Below, piece by piece: positions 1-8,490 of a stretch of DNA of 41,268 nucleotides (positions are counted from its first letter, which is position 1; each line of letters opens with the position of its first letter). The position numbers were made by a program, and so were the translations under genes. The DNA comes from Rhizobium alarense (GTDB lineage Bacteria > Pseudomonadota > Alphaproteobacteria > Rhizobiales > Rhizobiaceae), in assembly GCF_021555155.1 (NCBI RefSeq), contig NZ_JAKGBU010000033.1:6984-48251 (forward strand), read 5' to 3'. The notes beneath the pieces were generated by a model. That model was given only the letters and a program-made list of their open reading frames with translations, was not told the DNA's origin and ran no database searches.

Positions 1-388
1 TGCGCAGTTGCTCGTAGGAATTGGCGATCGAGGTCGAGCCGCCCGTGCCCTGGAGGCCGAAGGCGAGATTGGCGTAGAGCTTGTCGTCCGCCGGCGCATG
101 CGCCGCGCGCATCTGGCTCCAGTCCGCGTCGAGCTCCTCCGCCACGAGCGTGGCGAGGCCGGTGAACGGACCCTGGCCGAATTCGATGTGCTTGGAGAGC
201 ACCGTCACCGTGTCGTCGGTGCCGATCTTGACGAAGGTATTGAGCGTCGCGAGCCCGTCCGGCCCGCCGGCCTGCGCGCCGTCGGATGCGGCGAAGGCTG
301 AGATTTTCGGGGCGAGCGCGAGGCCGATGACGAGGCCGGTTCCGGTCAGGAAACCACGGCGTGTGGGCGTGACATGATGAAGCGTCAT
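1..388 (-). CDS. Molybdopterin-binding (beta) subunit of an isoquinoline 1-oxidoreductase-like enzyme, partial
   Basis: Only the first 129 codons are in the window; the gene runs off the left edge. The reading frame begins with an ATG at 386-388, three bases after the stop of the [2Fe-2S] subunit gene, so the two are one transcription unit. The N-terminus has a twin-arginine signal (TRRGFLTG, about residues 9-16) followed by a hydrophobic stretch to about residue 34, so export as a folded cofactor-loaded protein is expected. The next segment (FVKIGTDDTVTVLSKHIEFGQG, split here as FVKIGTDDTVTV and LSKHIEFGQG) and a later GLQGTGGSTSI match the start of the xanthine dehydrogenase/aldehyde oxidase large subunits of the IorB type. 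The substrate cannot be deduced; relatives oxidise N-heterocycles or aldehydes. The rest of the active site lies outside the window. Confidence 0.85.
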   Translation of the reverse strand, partial: MTLHHVTPTRRGFLTGTGLVIGLALAPKISAFAASDGAQAGGPDGLATLNTFVKIGTDDTVTVLSKHIEFGQGPFTGLATLVAEELDADWSQMRAAHAPADDKLYANLAFGLQGTGGSTSIANSYEQLR

Positions 389-391
389 GGC

Positions 392-850
392 TCAGCCCTC
401 CATCGATGCGGCGGCGTCGTGGATCGCCTGCCTTATGCGATGGTAGGTGGCGCATCGACAGATGTTGCCGGCCATGGCGCCGTCGATGTCCTCGTCCGTC
501 GGCTTCGGGGTGATCTGGAGCAAGGCGACGGCCGACATCACCTGCCCCGACTGACAGTATCCGCATTGCGGCACGTCGATCGCCACCCAGGCCTTGTGCA
601 CGGCCTCGGCCTCGCGGCCGGACAGGCCCTCGATCGTCACCACGTCGGAGCCGTCGACCATGGAGATCGGCGTGATGCAGGACCGGCGCGTCATGCCGTC
701 GAGATGCACGGTGCAGGCGCCGCACTGGGCGACACCGCAGCCGTATTTCGTTCCGGTCAGTTTCTCGAAATCGCGTATGACCCACAGGAGGGGCGTGTCG
801 GGATCGCCGTCAAAACGGCGTTCCTCTCCGTTGAGCGTGAAAGTAACCAT
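392..850 (-). CDS. Small [2Fe-2S] subunit of an isoquinoline 1-oxidoreductase-like (xanthine oxidase family) enzyme
   Basis: The 152-residue product has the two-domain layout of the small iron-sulfur subunits of molybdenum hydroxylases. A plant-ferredoxin-like cluster motif ([16 protein letters not shown], about residues 42-57) is followed by an all-helical second [2Fe-2S] domain with CGYCQSG and NICRCATY. It passes electrons from the molybdenum subunit encoded next to it (1-388). No FAD subunit gene adjoins, which fits the two-subunit Ior type that hands electrons to a cytochrome or similar acceptor instead of NAD. I place the start at the ATG at 848-850 (MVTFTLNG); the open frame extends 28 codons further upstream but that part does not resemble the family. 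The following gene begins three bases after the stop. Confidence 0.9.
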   Translation of the reverse strand: MVTFTLNGEERRFDGDPDTPLLWVIRDFEKLTGTKYGCGVAQCGACTVHLDGMTRRSCITPISMVDGSDVVTIEGLSGREAEAVHKAWVAIDVPQCGYCQSGQVMSAVALLQITPKPTDEDIDGAMAGNICRCATYHRIRQAIHDAAASMEG

Positions 851-1065
851 CTTCGAACCTCTGGAAGTGCCCAGGCATGGCCTATGGGGCGTGTTGGCAG
901 CAACGCCAGTCGGGATCGTCGCAACATAGGTCATTTAGGCAGCCGCGGGACGAATTCCAGTGCGGCGGCGGCCGGGCGGCCGGCGGCCGCGGTAACGATA
1001 GATTGACTTGACGCCGATGCCGGCGAGTCTGCGCCGACAGCGGGCGAACCTTGCCGAACTTTAAT

Positions 1066-1093
1066 TTGCCGGCCGGCGGAATCCGCATATATC
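1066..1093 (+). promoter_or_regulatory. Candidate promoter giving a leaderless transcript for the ABC exporter
   Basis: TTGCCG (1066-1071), a 16-base spacer and TATATC (1088-1093) resemble a sigma-70-type promoter. The usual start site, about seven bases after the -10 box, falls at 1100, the A of the exporter's ATG. No ribosome binding site is visible just before that ATG. The match is by eye and the -10 box is imperfect. Confidence 0.35.
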
Positions 1094-1099
1094 TCGCGC

Positions 1100-2968
1100 A
1101 TGCTCCTGCGCGCGATCTTCTCCTTCTTCGAAAACTGGATACGGCCCTTTGCGCGGCAGGACGATCTTCGTCCGCCGACCGGTCTCGTCGCCTTCGTCTG
1201 GTTCTATGTGCGGCAGGCCAAGATGCCCTTCGTGGCGATGCTGGTGCTTGGCGGCATGACGGCCTCGATCGAGGCGGCGACCTTCTGGTTCGTCGGCCGG
1301 ATCGTCGACGTCCTGGCGACGGTGAAGCCGGGTGACGGCTGGGCCGGCCTTCTCGATGCACATGGTCCCGAGCTCGTCGGCATGCTGGTCCTGATCGCCG
1401 TCGTGCGCTTCCTGGTGACGTTCCTGACGGCGCTCGTCGACCAGCAGGTCCTCACGCCCGGCTTCTACAATCTGGTGCGGTGGCAGTCCTACGCGCATGT
1501 GGCGCGCCAGTCGCTGTCGTTCTTCCAGAACGACTTCTCCGGCCGCATCGTCACCAAGGTCTGGTCGGCCGGGCAGGCGACCGGCGACGTCATCACCTCC
1601 TTCATGGAGAGCGTCTGGTTCGTCGGCATCTATACGGCGTCCATGCTGGTGTTGATCGGCCAGCTCGACCTCCTGCTCGCCGGCGTCATCTGCGTCTGGC
1701 TTCTCGTCTTCGCGGTGCTCGCCCGCTTCTTCGTGCCGCGCATCCGCGTGCATTCGAAGGAGTCCGCGGAGGCCGCCTCCATGCTGTCCGGGCGGCTCGT
1801 CGACGCCTATTCCAACATCCAGACGCTAAAACTCTTCGGACGCGACGACGTCAACGATGGCTACGTGCGCGGCGGCTTCGAGATCTATCAGGACGCGATC
1901 CTGCGCTTCACGCGGTTCCTCACCGGCGTGCGCGCCTCGATGGCGCTGCTCTCCGGCATCATGATCGCCACCATGGCGGTGCTCTGCGTGCATTTGTGGC
2001 TGCAGTCCGCCATCAGCTCCGGCGCCGTCGCCTTCACCATGGCGCTGGTGCTGCGCATGAACTTCCTGCTCAACCGGCTGATGACGCAGCTGAACGCCAT
2101 CATGCGCAACATCGGCACGATCCTGAATTCGGCCGAGCTCATCTCGCAGCCGATCGGCCTCGTCGATCGGCCGGACGCCGGTGAACTGACGATCGTCCGG
2201 CCCGAAATCCGCTTCGAGGCCGTGCGTTTCCACTATGGCCGGGAAAGCGGTGTGATCGACGGTCTCTCGCTCGTCGTCCGCCCCGGCGAGAAGGTCGGCA
2301 TCGTCGGTCGCTCGGGCGCCGGCAAGTCGACGCTCGTCAACCTGCTGCTGCGCTTCTACGATCTCGAAGGCGGGCGCATCCTCGTCGGCGGAACGGACAT
2401 CGCGACCGTCACCCAGCACAGCCTGCGCGCCGGCATCGGCATGGTGAGCCAGGACACCGCGCTGCTCCACCGGTCGATCCGCGACAACATCCTCTTCGGC
2501 AAGATGAACGCGACGGAGGCGGAGATGGTCGAGGCCGCCCGCCGGGCCGAGGCGCACGACTTCATCCTCGCGCTCAGGGACCAGCGCGGCCGCAGCGGCT
2601 ACGACGCCCATGTCGGCGAGCGTGGCGTCAAACTCTCTGGCGGACAGCGCCAGCGCATCGCGATCGCTCGCGTCATGCTGAAGGACGCGCCGATCCTGGT
2701 GCTTGACGAGGCGACCTCGGCGCTGGACAGCGAGGTAGAGGCCGTCATCCAGTCCAATCTCGAACGCCTGATGCATGGCAAGACGGTGCTTGCCATCGCC
2801 CACCGGCTCTCCACCATCGCGGCACTGGACCGGCTGATCGTGATCGACGCAGGCCGGGTGGTGGAGCAGGGCACGCATGACGAGCTGATCGGACGCGGCG
2901 GCCTTTATGCCGAGCTCTGGGCGCGCCAGTCCGGCGGTTTCCTCGGCCACGAGCGGGCGGCCGAATAG
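1100..2968 (+). CDS. ABC transporter, fused permease and ATPase (multidrug/lipid exporter type)
   Basis: The 622-residue half-transporter has an N-terminal membrane domain with about six hydrophobic helices (roughly residues 40-325) and a C-terminal nucleotide-binding domain (roughly 370-605). The ATPase motifs are complete: Walker A GRSGAGKST at 403-411, signature LSGGQ at 512-516, Walker B ILVLDEATSALD shortly after, and the switch histidine in IAHRLST. This is the type I exporter architecture of MsbA-like and multidrug proteins, which act as homodimers or heterodimers in the inner membrane. No partner half-transporter is adjacent, so a homodimer is the simpler reading. The substrate is unknown. 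The ATG at 1100 has no evident ribosome binding site; the transcript may be leaderless. The gene is divergent from the molybdenum hydroxylase genes and lies upstream of petA with a 264-base gap. Confidence 0.9.
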   Translation: MLLRAIFSFFENWIRPFARQDDLRPPTGLVAFVWFYVRQAKMPFVAMLVLGGMTASIEAATFWFVGRIVDVLATVKPGDGWAGLLDAHGPELVGMLVLIAVVRFLVTFLTALVDQQVLTPGFYNLVRWQSYAHVARQSLSFFQNDFSGRIVTKVWSAGQATGDVITSFMESVWFVGIYTASMLVLIGQLDLLLAGVICVWLLVFAVLARFFVPRIRVHSKESAEAASMLSGRLVDAYSNIQTLKLFGRDDVNDGYVRGGFEIYQDAILRFTRFLTGVRASMALLSGIMIATMAVLCVHLWLQSAISSGAVAFTMALVLRMNFLLNRLMTQLNAIMRNIGTILNSAELISQPIGLVDRPDAGELTIVRPEIRFEAVRFHYGRESGVIDGLSLVVRPGEKVGIVGRSGAGKSTLVNLLLRFYDLEGGRILVGGTDIATVTQHSLRAGIGMVSQDTALLHRSIRDNILFGKMNATEAEMVEAARRAEAHDFILALRDQRGRSGYDAHVGERGVKLSGGQRQRIAIARVMLKDAPILVLDEATSALDSEVEAVIQSNLERLMHGKTVLAIAHRLSTIAALDRLIVIDAGRVVEQGTHDELIGRGGLYAELWARQSGGFLGHERAAE

Positions 2969-3232
2969 CCCGCCGCAACGCTCTCCCGCAAACCGGAAAA
3001 CGGGGCTTTGCCGCTTGCCTGCGCGCCGCGGTTTGGCAAGGAAATCACGGCCTTTCGTTTTCCCGCGACATTGTGCCCCCATGCCCTTGCCAAGGCTGGA
3101 CATAATTTGCGATCAAGCATAGAACGCGCCCGATTGGCGGGGAATCTGTGGCCGTACTGTGTCCGGATTTGGCCGGTTGCAAATGAGGCGATGCGGTTCC
3201 GCAACACTATTGCGCGAGAGGATGGTTTAGCT

Positions 3233-3811
3233 GTGAGCGAACACGAGACGTCAAGCGAATCCCTGGGCGAGCCCACTCGCCGCGATTTTCTCTATCTGAC
3301 CACGGGGATGGCGGGTGCCGTTGGTGCCGTTGCGGTGGCCTGGCCCTTCATCGACCAGATGCGGCCGGACGCCTCGACGCTGGCGCTCGCCTCGATCGAG
3401 GTCGACGTGTCGAGCCTCCAGCCGGGCATGTCGCTGACCGCCAAGTGGCGCGGCAAGCCGGTGTTCATCCGCAACCGCACCGACAAGGAAGTCGAGGAGG
3501 CCAAGGCCGTCGCGCTGGCTGATCTCAAGGACCCGGTCGCCCGCAACGCCAACATCGCGCCGGACTCGGAGGCGACCGACCTCGACCGCTCCGCCGGCGA
3601 GGGCAAGGAGAACTGGATCGTGATGATCGGCTCCTGTACCCATCTCGGCTGCGTGCCACTCGGCCAGGCCGGCGATTTCGGCGGATGGTTCTGTCCCTGT
3701 CACGGTTCTCACTACGATACCGCCGGGCGTATCCGTAAGGGCCCGGCGCCCGAGAACCTGCCTGTGCCGACCTTCTCGTTCGTTTCCGACACAGTTATCA
3801 AGATCGGTTGA
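3233..3811 (+). CDS. petA: Ubiquinol-cytochrome c reductase, Rieske iron-sulfur subunit
   Basis: The 192-residue product is the Rieske subunit of the cytochrome bc1 complex, which takes an electron from ubiquinol and passes it to cytochrome c1. The twin-arginine motif TRRDFLY (15-21) precedes the single membrane anchor (about 22-41). The cluster-binding loops are CTHLGC (135-140) and CPCHGSH (154-160), supplying ligands C135, H137, C154 and H157 and the disulfide pair C140/C156. I chose the GTG at 3233 (VSEHETSS) because an AGAGGA lies ten bases upstream and the N-terminus then has the usual length; an in-frame ATG at 3191 is an alternative. The stop is followed after 14 bases by petB. The 264 bases upstream presumably hold the operon promoter, but I cannot name convincing boxes. 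Confidence 0.97.
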   Translation: MSEHETSSESLGEPTRRDFLYLTTGMAGAVGAVAVAWPFIDQMRPDASTLALASIEVDVSSLQPGMSLTAKWRGKPVFIRNRTDKEVEEAKAVALADLKDPVARNANIAPDSEATDLDRSAGEGKENWIVMIGSCTHLGCVPLGQAGDFGGWFCPCHGSHYDTAGRIRKGPAPENLPVPTFSFVSDTVIKIG

Positions 3812-3825
3812 GGGGACACCTGATA

Positions 3826-5094
3826 ATGAGTGCTGAACATTCCACCTACCAGCCGACGTCCGGCATCGAAAAATGGGTCGATTCGCGCCTGCCTCTGCCG
3901 CGCATGATCCATGACAGCTTCGTCTCCTACCCGGTTCCGCGCAACCTGAACTATGCCTATACCTTCGGCGCCATGCTGTCGGTCATGCTGATCGTGCAGA
4001 TCCTGACCGGCGTCGTGCTTGCCATGCACTATGCGGCCGAAACGACCGTCGCGTTCAACTCGGTCGAGAAGATCATGCGCGACGTGAACCACGGCTGGCT
4101 GCTGCGCTACATGCACGCCAACGGCGCGTCCTTCTTCTTCATCGCGGTCTATCTGCACATCGCCCGCGGCCTCTACTACGGCTCCTACAAGGCGCCGCGC
4201 GAAATCCTCTGGATCCTCGGCGTGGTCATTTACCTGCTGATGATGGCGACCGGCTTCATGGGCTACGTCCTGCCCTGGGGCCAGATGTCCTTCTGGGGCG
4301 CGACGGTCATCACCGGCTTCTTCTCGGCCTTCCCGTGGGTCGGCGAGTGGATCCAGCAGTTCCTGCTCGGCGGCTTCGCGGTCGACAATCCGACGCTCAA
4401 CCGCTTCTTCGCGCTGCACTACCTGCTGCCCTTCATGATCGCCGGCGTCGTCGTCCTGCATATCTGGGCGCTGCACGTCACCGGCCAGACCAACCCGACC
4501 GGCGTCGAGGTGAAGTCCAAGACGGACACGGTCGCCTTCACGCCCTTTGCCACGCTGAAGGACGCACTCGGCGTCTCGGTCTTCCTGATCGTCTTCGCCT
4601 GGTTCATCTTCTACATGCCGAACTATCTCGGCCACCCGGACAACTACATCCCGGCCGACCCGCTGAAGACGCCCGCCCACATCGTGCCGGAATGGTACTA
4701 CCTGCCGTTCTACGCCATGCTGCGCGCCATCACCTTCAATGTCGGCCCGATCGACTCCAAGCTCGGCGGCGTGCTTGTGATGTTCGGCGCGATCATCGTG
4801 CTGTTCTTCCTGCCCTGGCTCGACACGTCCAAGGTTCGCTCTGCCGTCTATCGCCCGTGGTACAGGCTGTTCTTCTGGATCTTCGTGGCCAACGCCATCC
4901 TGCTCGGCTGGCTCGGCGCCATGCCCGCTGAAGGCATCTACGTCATCCTGTCCCAGCTCGGCACGCTCTACTATTTCGGTTTCTTCCTCGTCGTCATGCC
5001 GGTCCTCGGCCTGATCGAGTCTCCGAAGCGCATTCCGAATTCCATCACGGAAGCGGTTCTGGAGAAGAAGAACGCAAAGCCGGCCAAGGCCTGA
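3826..5094 (+). CDS. petB: Ubiquinol-cytochrome c reductase, cytochrome b subunit
   Basis: This 422-residue integral membrane protein carries the two b hemes and both quinone sites of the bc1 complex. The four heme-ligand histidines are at 97, 111, 198 and 212, the same numbers as in the Rhodobacter protein. The quinol-oxidation-site motif PEWY is present near residue 289. About eight membrane helices are apparent. The ATG at 3826 is preceded by GAGGGGAC and gives the conserved [10 protein letters not shown] start; an in-frame ATG six codons upstream lies too close to the petA stop to be preferred. Length is normal for the bacterial three-subunit complex, with no fusion to cytochrome c1. petC follows after 28 bases. 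Confidence 0.98.
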   Translation: MSAEHSTYQPTSGIEKWVDSRLPLPRMIHDSFVSYPVPRNLNYAYTFGAMLSVMLIVQILTGVVLAMHYAAETTVAFNSVEKIMRDVNHGWLLRYMHANGASFFFIAVYLHIARGLYYGSYKAPREILWILGVVIYLLMMATGFMGYVLPWGQMSFWGATVITGFFSAFPWVGEWIQQFLLGGFAVDNPTLNRFFALHYLLPFMIAGVVVLHIWALHVTGQTNPTGVEVKSKTDTVAFTPFATLKDALGVSVFLIVFAWFIFYMPNYLGHPDNYIPADPLKTPAHIVPEWYYLPFYAMLRAITFNVGPIDSKLGGVLVMFGAIIVLFFLPWLDTSKVRSAVYRPWYRLFFWIFVANAILLGWLGAMPAEGIYVILSQLGTLYYFGFFLVVMPVLGLIESPKRIPNSITEAVLEKKNAKPAKA

Positions 5095-5122
5095 TCGCGA
5101 CGCGACGAAAGGAACCGAAACA

Positions 5123-6001
5123 ATGAAAAAGCTTGTTGCAAGCATTCTGTCGCTCGCAGTCGTCGCCAGCCTGGGCGTGTCCATCGCCACCGCGCAGGAC
5201 GAGCCTGCGGCCGGCGCCGCCGAGGCGGAACACGCCACGCCGCACTATCCGCTGCATAAGCCGAAGCAGCAGGAATGGTCCTTCGCCGGCCCGTTCGGAA
5301 AGTACGACAAGGGCCAGTTGCAGCGCGGTCTCAAGGTCTACACGGAAGTCTGTTCCGCCTGCCACTCGATGCGCCTCGTCTCCTTCCGCACGCTGGAGGG
5401 CCTCGGTTATTCGGAAGGGCAGGTGAAGACCTTCGCCGCCAACTACGAGGTCGAGGACGGCCCGAACGGCGACGGCGAGATGTTTACCCGCAAGGCGGTC
5501 CCGTCCGACTATTTCCCGTCGCCCTATCCGAACCACGAAGCGGCCGCGGCGGCGAACAACGGCGCGGCGCCGCCGGACTTCTCGCTGATCGCCAAGGCGC
5601 GCGGCATCACCCGCGGCTTCCCGCAGTTCGTGTTCGACATCTTCACGCAGTACCAGGAAGGCGGGCCGGACTATATCTACTCGCTGCTGACCGGCTACGA
5701 CGAAGAGAAGCCGGCGCATGTCGAGGTGGCGGAGGGTACGCACTACAACCCGTATTTCGCCAATGCGGCAGCGCTCGCCATGGCCAAGCCGATCTCGGAC
5801 GACCAGGTCACCTATGACGACGGCACGCCGCAGACGGTCGACCAGTATGCCCACGACGTCGCCGCCTTCCTGATGTGGGCCGCCGAGCCGCATCTGGAGG
5901 ACCGCAAGCGCACCGGCTTCATGGTCATGGTCTTCCTGGTGATCTTCACCGGCCTCATCTACCTGACGAAGAAGTCGGTCTACGCCAGCAAGGAACATTG
6001 A
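5123..6001 (+). CDS. petC: Ubiquinol-cytochrome c reductase, cytochrome c1 subunit
   Basis: The 292-residue precursor has a cleavable signal peptide (about 1-24, ending near ATAQ), a covalent heme-binding site CSACH at 77-81, a methionine-containing AMAKPI segment that fits the axial ligand region, and a C-terminal membrane anchor (about 265-282) followed by a short charged tail. It receives the electron from the Rieske protein and delivers it to soluble or membrane cytochrome c. AAAGGA precedes the ATG by several bases. It is the last gene of petABC; a strong terminator follows 22 bases after the stop. Confidence 0.98.
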   Translation: MKKLVASILSLAVVASLGVSIATAQDEPAAGAAEAEHATPHYPLHKPKQQEWSFAGPFGKYDKGQLQRGLKVYTEVCSACHSMRLVSFRTLEGLGYSEGQVKTFAANYEVEDGPNGDGEMFTRKAVPSDYFPSPYPNHEAAAAANNGAAPPDFSLIAKARGITRGFPQFVFDIFTQYQEGGPDYIYSLLTGYDEEKPAHVEVAEGTHYNPYFANAAALAMAKPISDDQVTYDDGTPQTVDQYAHDVAAFLMWAAEPHLEDRKRTGFMVMVFLVIFTGLIYLTKKSVYASKEH

Positions 6002-6022
6002 GCGCTTCGGCGTTCACATGAG

Positions 6023-6048
6023 AAAGGCGGCTCCCGGGCCGCCTTTTT
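6023..6048 (+). terminator. Rho-independent terminator of petABC
   Basis: An AAAGGCGGC arm pairs with GCCGCCTTT across a short CCCG-type loop and runs into a T tract, 22 bases after the petC stop. On the other strand the stem is followed by A-rich rather than T-rich sequence equivalents, so it may also help stop the convergent toxin transcript. Confidence 0.85.
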
Positions 6049-6057
6049 GTGTTTCGG

Positions 6058-6390
6058 TCAGAGCAGAATGTTGGCGAACTCCCGTTCGCAGGCAAGCCGG
6101 TCCATCGGACCGAGGCGACCCAATCGACGCAGGATGAGCGCGTTCGGAATCGTGGCGAGCCGCCAGCGGACGACGCAAGCTTTCGGCAGGTTCGCCGACG
6201 TCAGGTCGGCAAGGGTGACGTCGCTCGGCCACGCGGTCGCCTTCGCGGTCGTGATCATCGCCACCACGCTCGATTCGTTTCGCTCGTTGAATGACGGGCC
6301 GGAAAGGACGACTGCGGGTCGCCGTTTCAGGACAGGGACATCCGAGAAGGGGAAGGGAACGACGACCGTCTCGTAGCGTTCACAGATCAC
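6058..6390 (-). CDS. PemK/MazF-family toxin (putative endoribonuclease)
   Basis: The 110-residue product contains the PemK/MazF fold markers: an N-terminal strand with VVVPFPFSD, then KRRPAVVLS, and a later WRLATIPNALI segment. Proteins of this family cleave mRNA when freed from an antitoxin. I chose the GTG at 6388-6390 because the family's start lies there (VICERYETVVV) and because it overlaps the stop of the upstream gene by 11 bases, a usual arrangement for toxin-antitoxin pairs; the open frame itself reaches back to 6498. The gene is convergent with petC across the petABC terminator. The sequence does not show whether the toxin is active. Confidence 0.8.
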   Translation of the reverse strand: MICERYETVVVPFPFSDVPVLKRRPAVVLSGPSFNERNESSVVAMITTAKATAWPSDVTLADLTSANLPKACVVRWRLATIPNALILRRLGRLGPMDRLACEREFANILL

Positions 6391-6733
6391 CGAAGGCCTC
6401 GTCGTCTGCTTCGCTTTCCCACTCGGGGAACAGAGTCGAGATGTTCTTGAGGTAGTCGTCGACAAGCCTAACTTCGCGCAGCGGGACAGCTTCACCACGG
6501 CGGGACTTGTACCATCGTCCCCAGACTTCCTTCATGCTGCCTTCCGGCCGGATCGCTTCCGTCGGGCGCCCGTCCTTGCCGGTCTTCATCCGCACCCACC
6601 GTCCAACGACGCCGTCGGTTTCGAGATTGATATATTCCTCATCCCGGAGGGTGCGCAGCCGGGCCTGAAGCTCCGGGCTTTCGATATGCTTGAACCAGAT
6701 GGCAATGTCGGAAATTCGCACCTGCGGGACCAT
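6380..6733 (-). CDS. Unrecognised small protein, candidate antitoxin for the MazF-type toxin
   Basis: The 117-residue product is polar and mixed in charge, with an acidic C-terminus (SEADDEAF). I recognise no AbrB/MazE, ribbon-helix-helix or helix-turn-helix motif. The middle (GVVGRWVRMKTGKDGRPTEA, residues about 42-61, and MKEVWGRWYKSRRG) is rich in tryptophan and basic residues. The start is secure: AGGAG at 6741-6745 lies seven bases before the ATG at 6731-6733. The gene overlaps the MazF-type gene by 11 bases, so translational coupling is likely. Position, size and the acidic tail suggest antitoxin function, but this is inference from context; it could equally be an unrelated conserved gene. 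Confidence 0.7.
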   Translation of the reverse strand: MVPQVRISDIAIWFKHIESPELQARLRTLRDEEYINLETDGVVGRWVRMKTGKDGRPTEAIRPEGSMKEVWGRWYKSRRGEAVPLREVRLVDDYLKNISTLFPEWESEADDEAFGDL

Positions 6734-6760
6734 GGGGGGGCTCCTGTTTTTGATTTATAT

Positions 6761-6780
6761 GGGTCTATGGGGGGTCTTAT
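6761..6780. repeat. Short direct repeat upstream of the toxin-antitoxin-like pair
   Basis: GGGTCTAT (6761-6768) is followed by GGGTCTTAT (6772-6780), two near-identical direct copies 27-47 bases upstream of the candidate antitoxin start. On the minus strand the same stretch holds TATAAG and TATAAA, possible -10 elements. The copies could be an operator; nothing beyond the repetition supports this. Confidence 0.35.
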
Positions 6781-6902
6781 AACATTGCGAAACCCCCGTG
6801 TCTACCCTTCACCAAAATGTCGTGACCATGTCCATCCAGAGGTGGACAAGCGCCGGTTCCGCCGTCAAGGTCTGCCGTCTTCATCCGCACCGAACGAGCG
6901 CC

Positions 6903-7448
6903 ATGACTTCGACCCTCGAAAAAGACCTGATCGCCTCCATCCGCAATATTCCGGACTATCCCAAGCCGGGAATCGTCTTCCGGGACATCACGACGCTGCT
7001 CGGCAATCCGCGGACATTCCGGCGGGCGGTGGACGAACTCGTCCATCCCTATGCGGGCAACGGCGTCGGCAAGGTGGCGGGCATCGAGGCGCGCGGCTTC
7101 ATCCTCGGCGGCGCCATGGCGCACCAGCTGTCGACCGGCTTCGTGCCGATCCGCAAGAAGGGCAAGCTGCCGCACGAGACGGTGCGCATCGCCTACAGCC
7201 TGGAATACGGCGTGGACGAGATGGAAATGCACAAGGATGCGGTGAAACCGGGCGAGAAGGTGCTTCTCGTCGACGACCTGATCGCCACCGGCGGTACGGC
7301 CGAGGCGGCGGTGAAGCTGTTGCGCCAGATGGGGGCCGACATCGTCGCGGCCTGCTTCGTCATCGACCTGCCGGAGATCGGCGGGCGCAGGAAGCTCGAG
7401 GCGCTCGGCGTCGAGGTCCGTACGCTCGTCGCCTTCGAGGGACACTGA
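6903..7448 (+). CDS. apt: Adenine phosphoribosyltransferase
   Basis: The 181-residue enzyme makes AMP from adenine and PRPP in purine salvage. The start segment [20 protein letters not shown], the [11 protein letters not shown] strand and the PRPP-binding motif [14 protein letters not shown] (about residues 119-132) are characteristic, and the length is that of the family. I use the ATG at 6903 since it gives the conserved N-terminus; the frame is open for a further 35 codons upstream that do not resemble Apt. It stands alone on the plus strand between two minus-strand units, 12 bases from the convergent MaoC-fold gene. Confidence 0.97.
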   Translation: MTSTLEKDLIASIRNIPDYPKPGIVFRDITTLLGNPRTFRRAVDELVHPYAGNGVGKVAGIEARGFILGGAMAHQLSTGFVPIRKKGKLPHETVRIAYSLEYGVDEMEMHKDAVKPGEKVLLVDDLIATGGTAEAAVKLLRQMGADIVAACFVIDLPEIGGRRKLEALGVEVRTLVAFEGH

Positions 7449-7460
7449 CGGCGGCCTTCG

Positions 7461-7928
7461 TCAGACGAATTCCAGAACCGTGCTTTCGAAGCGGATCACC
7501 GCTTCGCCGTGCTGGTTTTCACCGGCGCAGAGGATCGTGTCGATCAGCCGGCCGGGCCGCGACGCACGTTCGTGCGACGCCAGCAATGCCACCGAATAGG
7601 TGATCGTGTCGCCGGCATAGACCGGCCTCAGCCAGCGCAGATTGGTGAAGCCGGGCGAGGGGCCGAGTTCGGGCGGCTCGATGCCCTCCCGTTTCAGCCG
7701 CTGATATTCCGCCATCCAGAACGCGACGAAACACTTCATCCAGCCGGCGCAGGTGTGCCAGCCAGAGGCGCAGAGTCCGCCGAAGAGGGCGTTCTTCGCG
7801 GCGTCCGGATCGACATGGAAGGGTTGCGGGTCGAACTGGCGGGCGTAGCGGACGATGTCCTCGGCGGTGAAGACGTGCGAGCCGATGACGACCGGTTCGT
7901 TCAAGGGGTAGAGCTCAGCCATGCGCAT
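7461..7928 (-). CDS. MaoC-fold (hotdog) dehydratase-like protein, downstream copy
   Basis: The 155-residue protein has the MaoC hotdog pattern: a DIVRYARQFDPQPFHVD stretch (about residues 24-40) containing the aspartate and histidine of the hydratase motif, then GLCASGWHT, and RPVYAGDTI. Family members hydrate enoyl-CoA or act on related thioesters. It overlaps the upstream, clearly related gene by 14 bases. GGAGGA eight bases before the ATG at 7926-7928, inside the upstream gene, supports this start over the ATG two codons later. Together the two genes look like a tandem duplication that may form a heterodimer. The acyl substrate is unknown. Confidence 0.9.
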   Translation of the reverse strand: MRMAELYPLNEPVVIGSHVFTAEDIVRYARQFDPQPFHVDPDAAKNALFGGLCASGWHTCAGWMKCFVAFWMAEYQRLKREGIEPPELGPSPGFTNLRWLRPVYAGDTITYSVALLASHERASRPGRLIDTILCAGENQHGEAVIRFESTVLEFV

Positions 7929-8394
7929 CGGCGGTGTCCTCCGGACGGCGCAGGCGGATCATGTTGGCGTAGTCGCAGACGGCGACCGCCTCGCCGCGCT
8001 GGTTGAAGAGTTCGGCGCGGAAGGTCGCGATGCCGATCTCCGGCCGCGAACGCGACTGCCGCGCCTCCAGCACCGTGCAATAGCCCGACAGTGTATCGCC
8101 GGCGAGAACCGGCCGCTTCCACTCCATCCGGTCGACGCCGGGAGATCCCTCGCCGGCGGTGCGGTCGATATAGCTGTCGCAGAGCATGCGCATCATCATC
8201 GCGCTCGTGTGCCAGCCCGACGCCGCGAGGCCGCCGAGGATGCTCGCCTTGCCGGCGGCCTCGTCGGTGTGCATCGGCTGCGGATCGAATTCCCGCGCGA
8301 AGGCGACGATCTCCCCGGCGGTGACCGTGCGGGGCGCGAAGTCGAACCTTGTGCCCGGCGGAAAATCCTCGAATGTCATGAGGGAAGGGGTCAT
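7915..8394 (-). CDS. MaoC-fold (hotdog) dehydratase-like protein, upstream copy
   Basis: The 159-residue product shares with its downstream neighbour the EIVAFAREFDPQPMHTD motif (about residues 27-43), GLAASGWHT and RPVLAGDTLSG. I place the start at the ATG at 8392-8394 (MTPSLMTFEDF); an in-frame ATG at 8377-8379 gives the tightest family start, and the frame is open up to 8463. No strong ribosome binding site distinguishes them. It lies about 100 bases downstream of ychF on the same strand. As in the neighbour, the catalytic Asp/His pair is present, so enoyl-CoA hydratase-like activity is plausible but the pathway is not evident. Confidence 0.88.
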   Translation of the reverse strand: MTPSLMTFEDFPPGTRFDFAPRTVTAGEIVAFAREFDPQPMHTDEAAGKASILGGLAASGWHTSAMMMRMLCDSYIDRTAGEGSPGVDRMEWKRPVLAGDTLSGYCTVLEARQSRSRPEIGIATFRAELFNQRGEAVAVCDYANMIRLRRPEDTADAHG

Positions 8395-8490
8395 CGTATC
8401 GTCCGGCAGAAATCGGAATGCCCGCGCCGAGGCGGCACCGGCATCATTTCGATTTTGCGGCACATGGCAAGCCGGCTTTGGTCGAAGGCG

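Noticed and set aside
960-1000. GC-rich repetitive GGCCG stretch before the ABC exporter
   Set aside because: Short and without a clean repeat unit or dyad; base composition explains it.
1826-3103. Long open frame on the minus strand across the ABC exporter
   Set aside because: It mirrors the GC-rich codon bias of the exporter on the opposite strand; the translation is dominated by D, A, R and H with no recognisable domain.
6735-6742. G-run next to the candidate antitoxin start as a G-quadruplex signal
   Set aside because: A single run of G residues without the further runs needed for a quadruplex.
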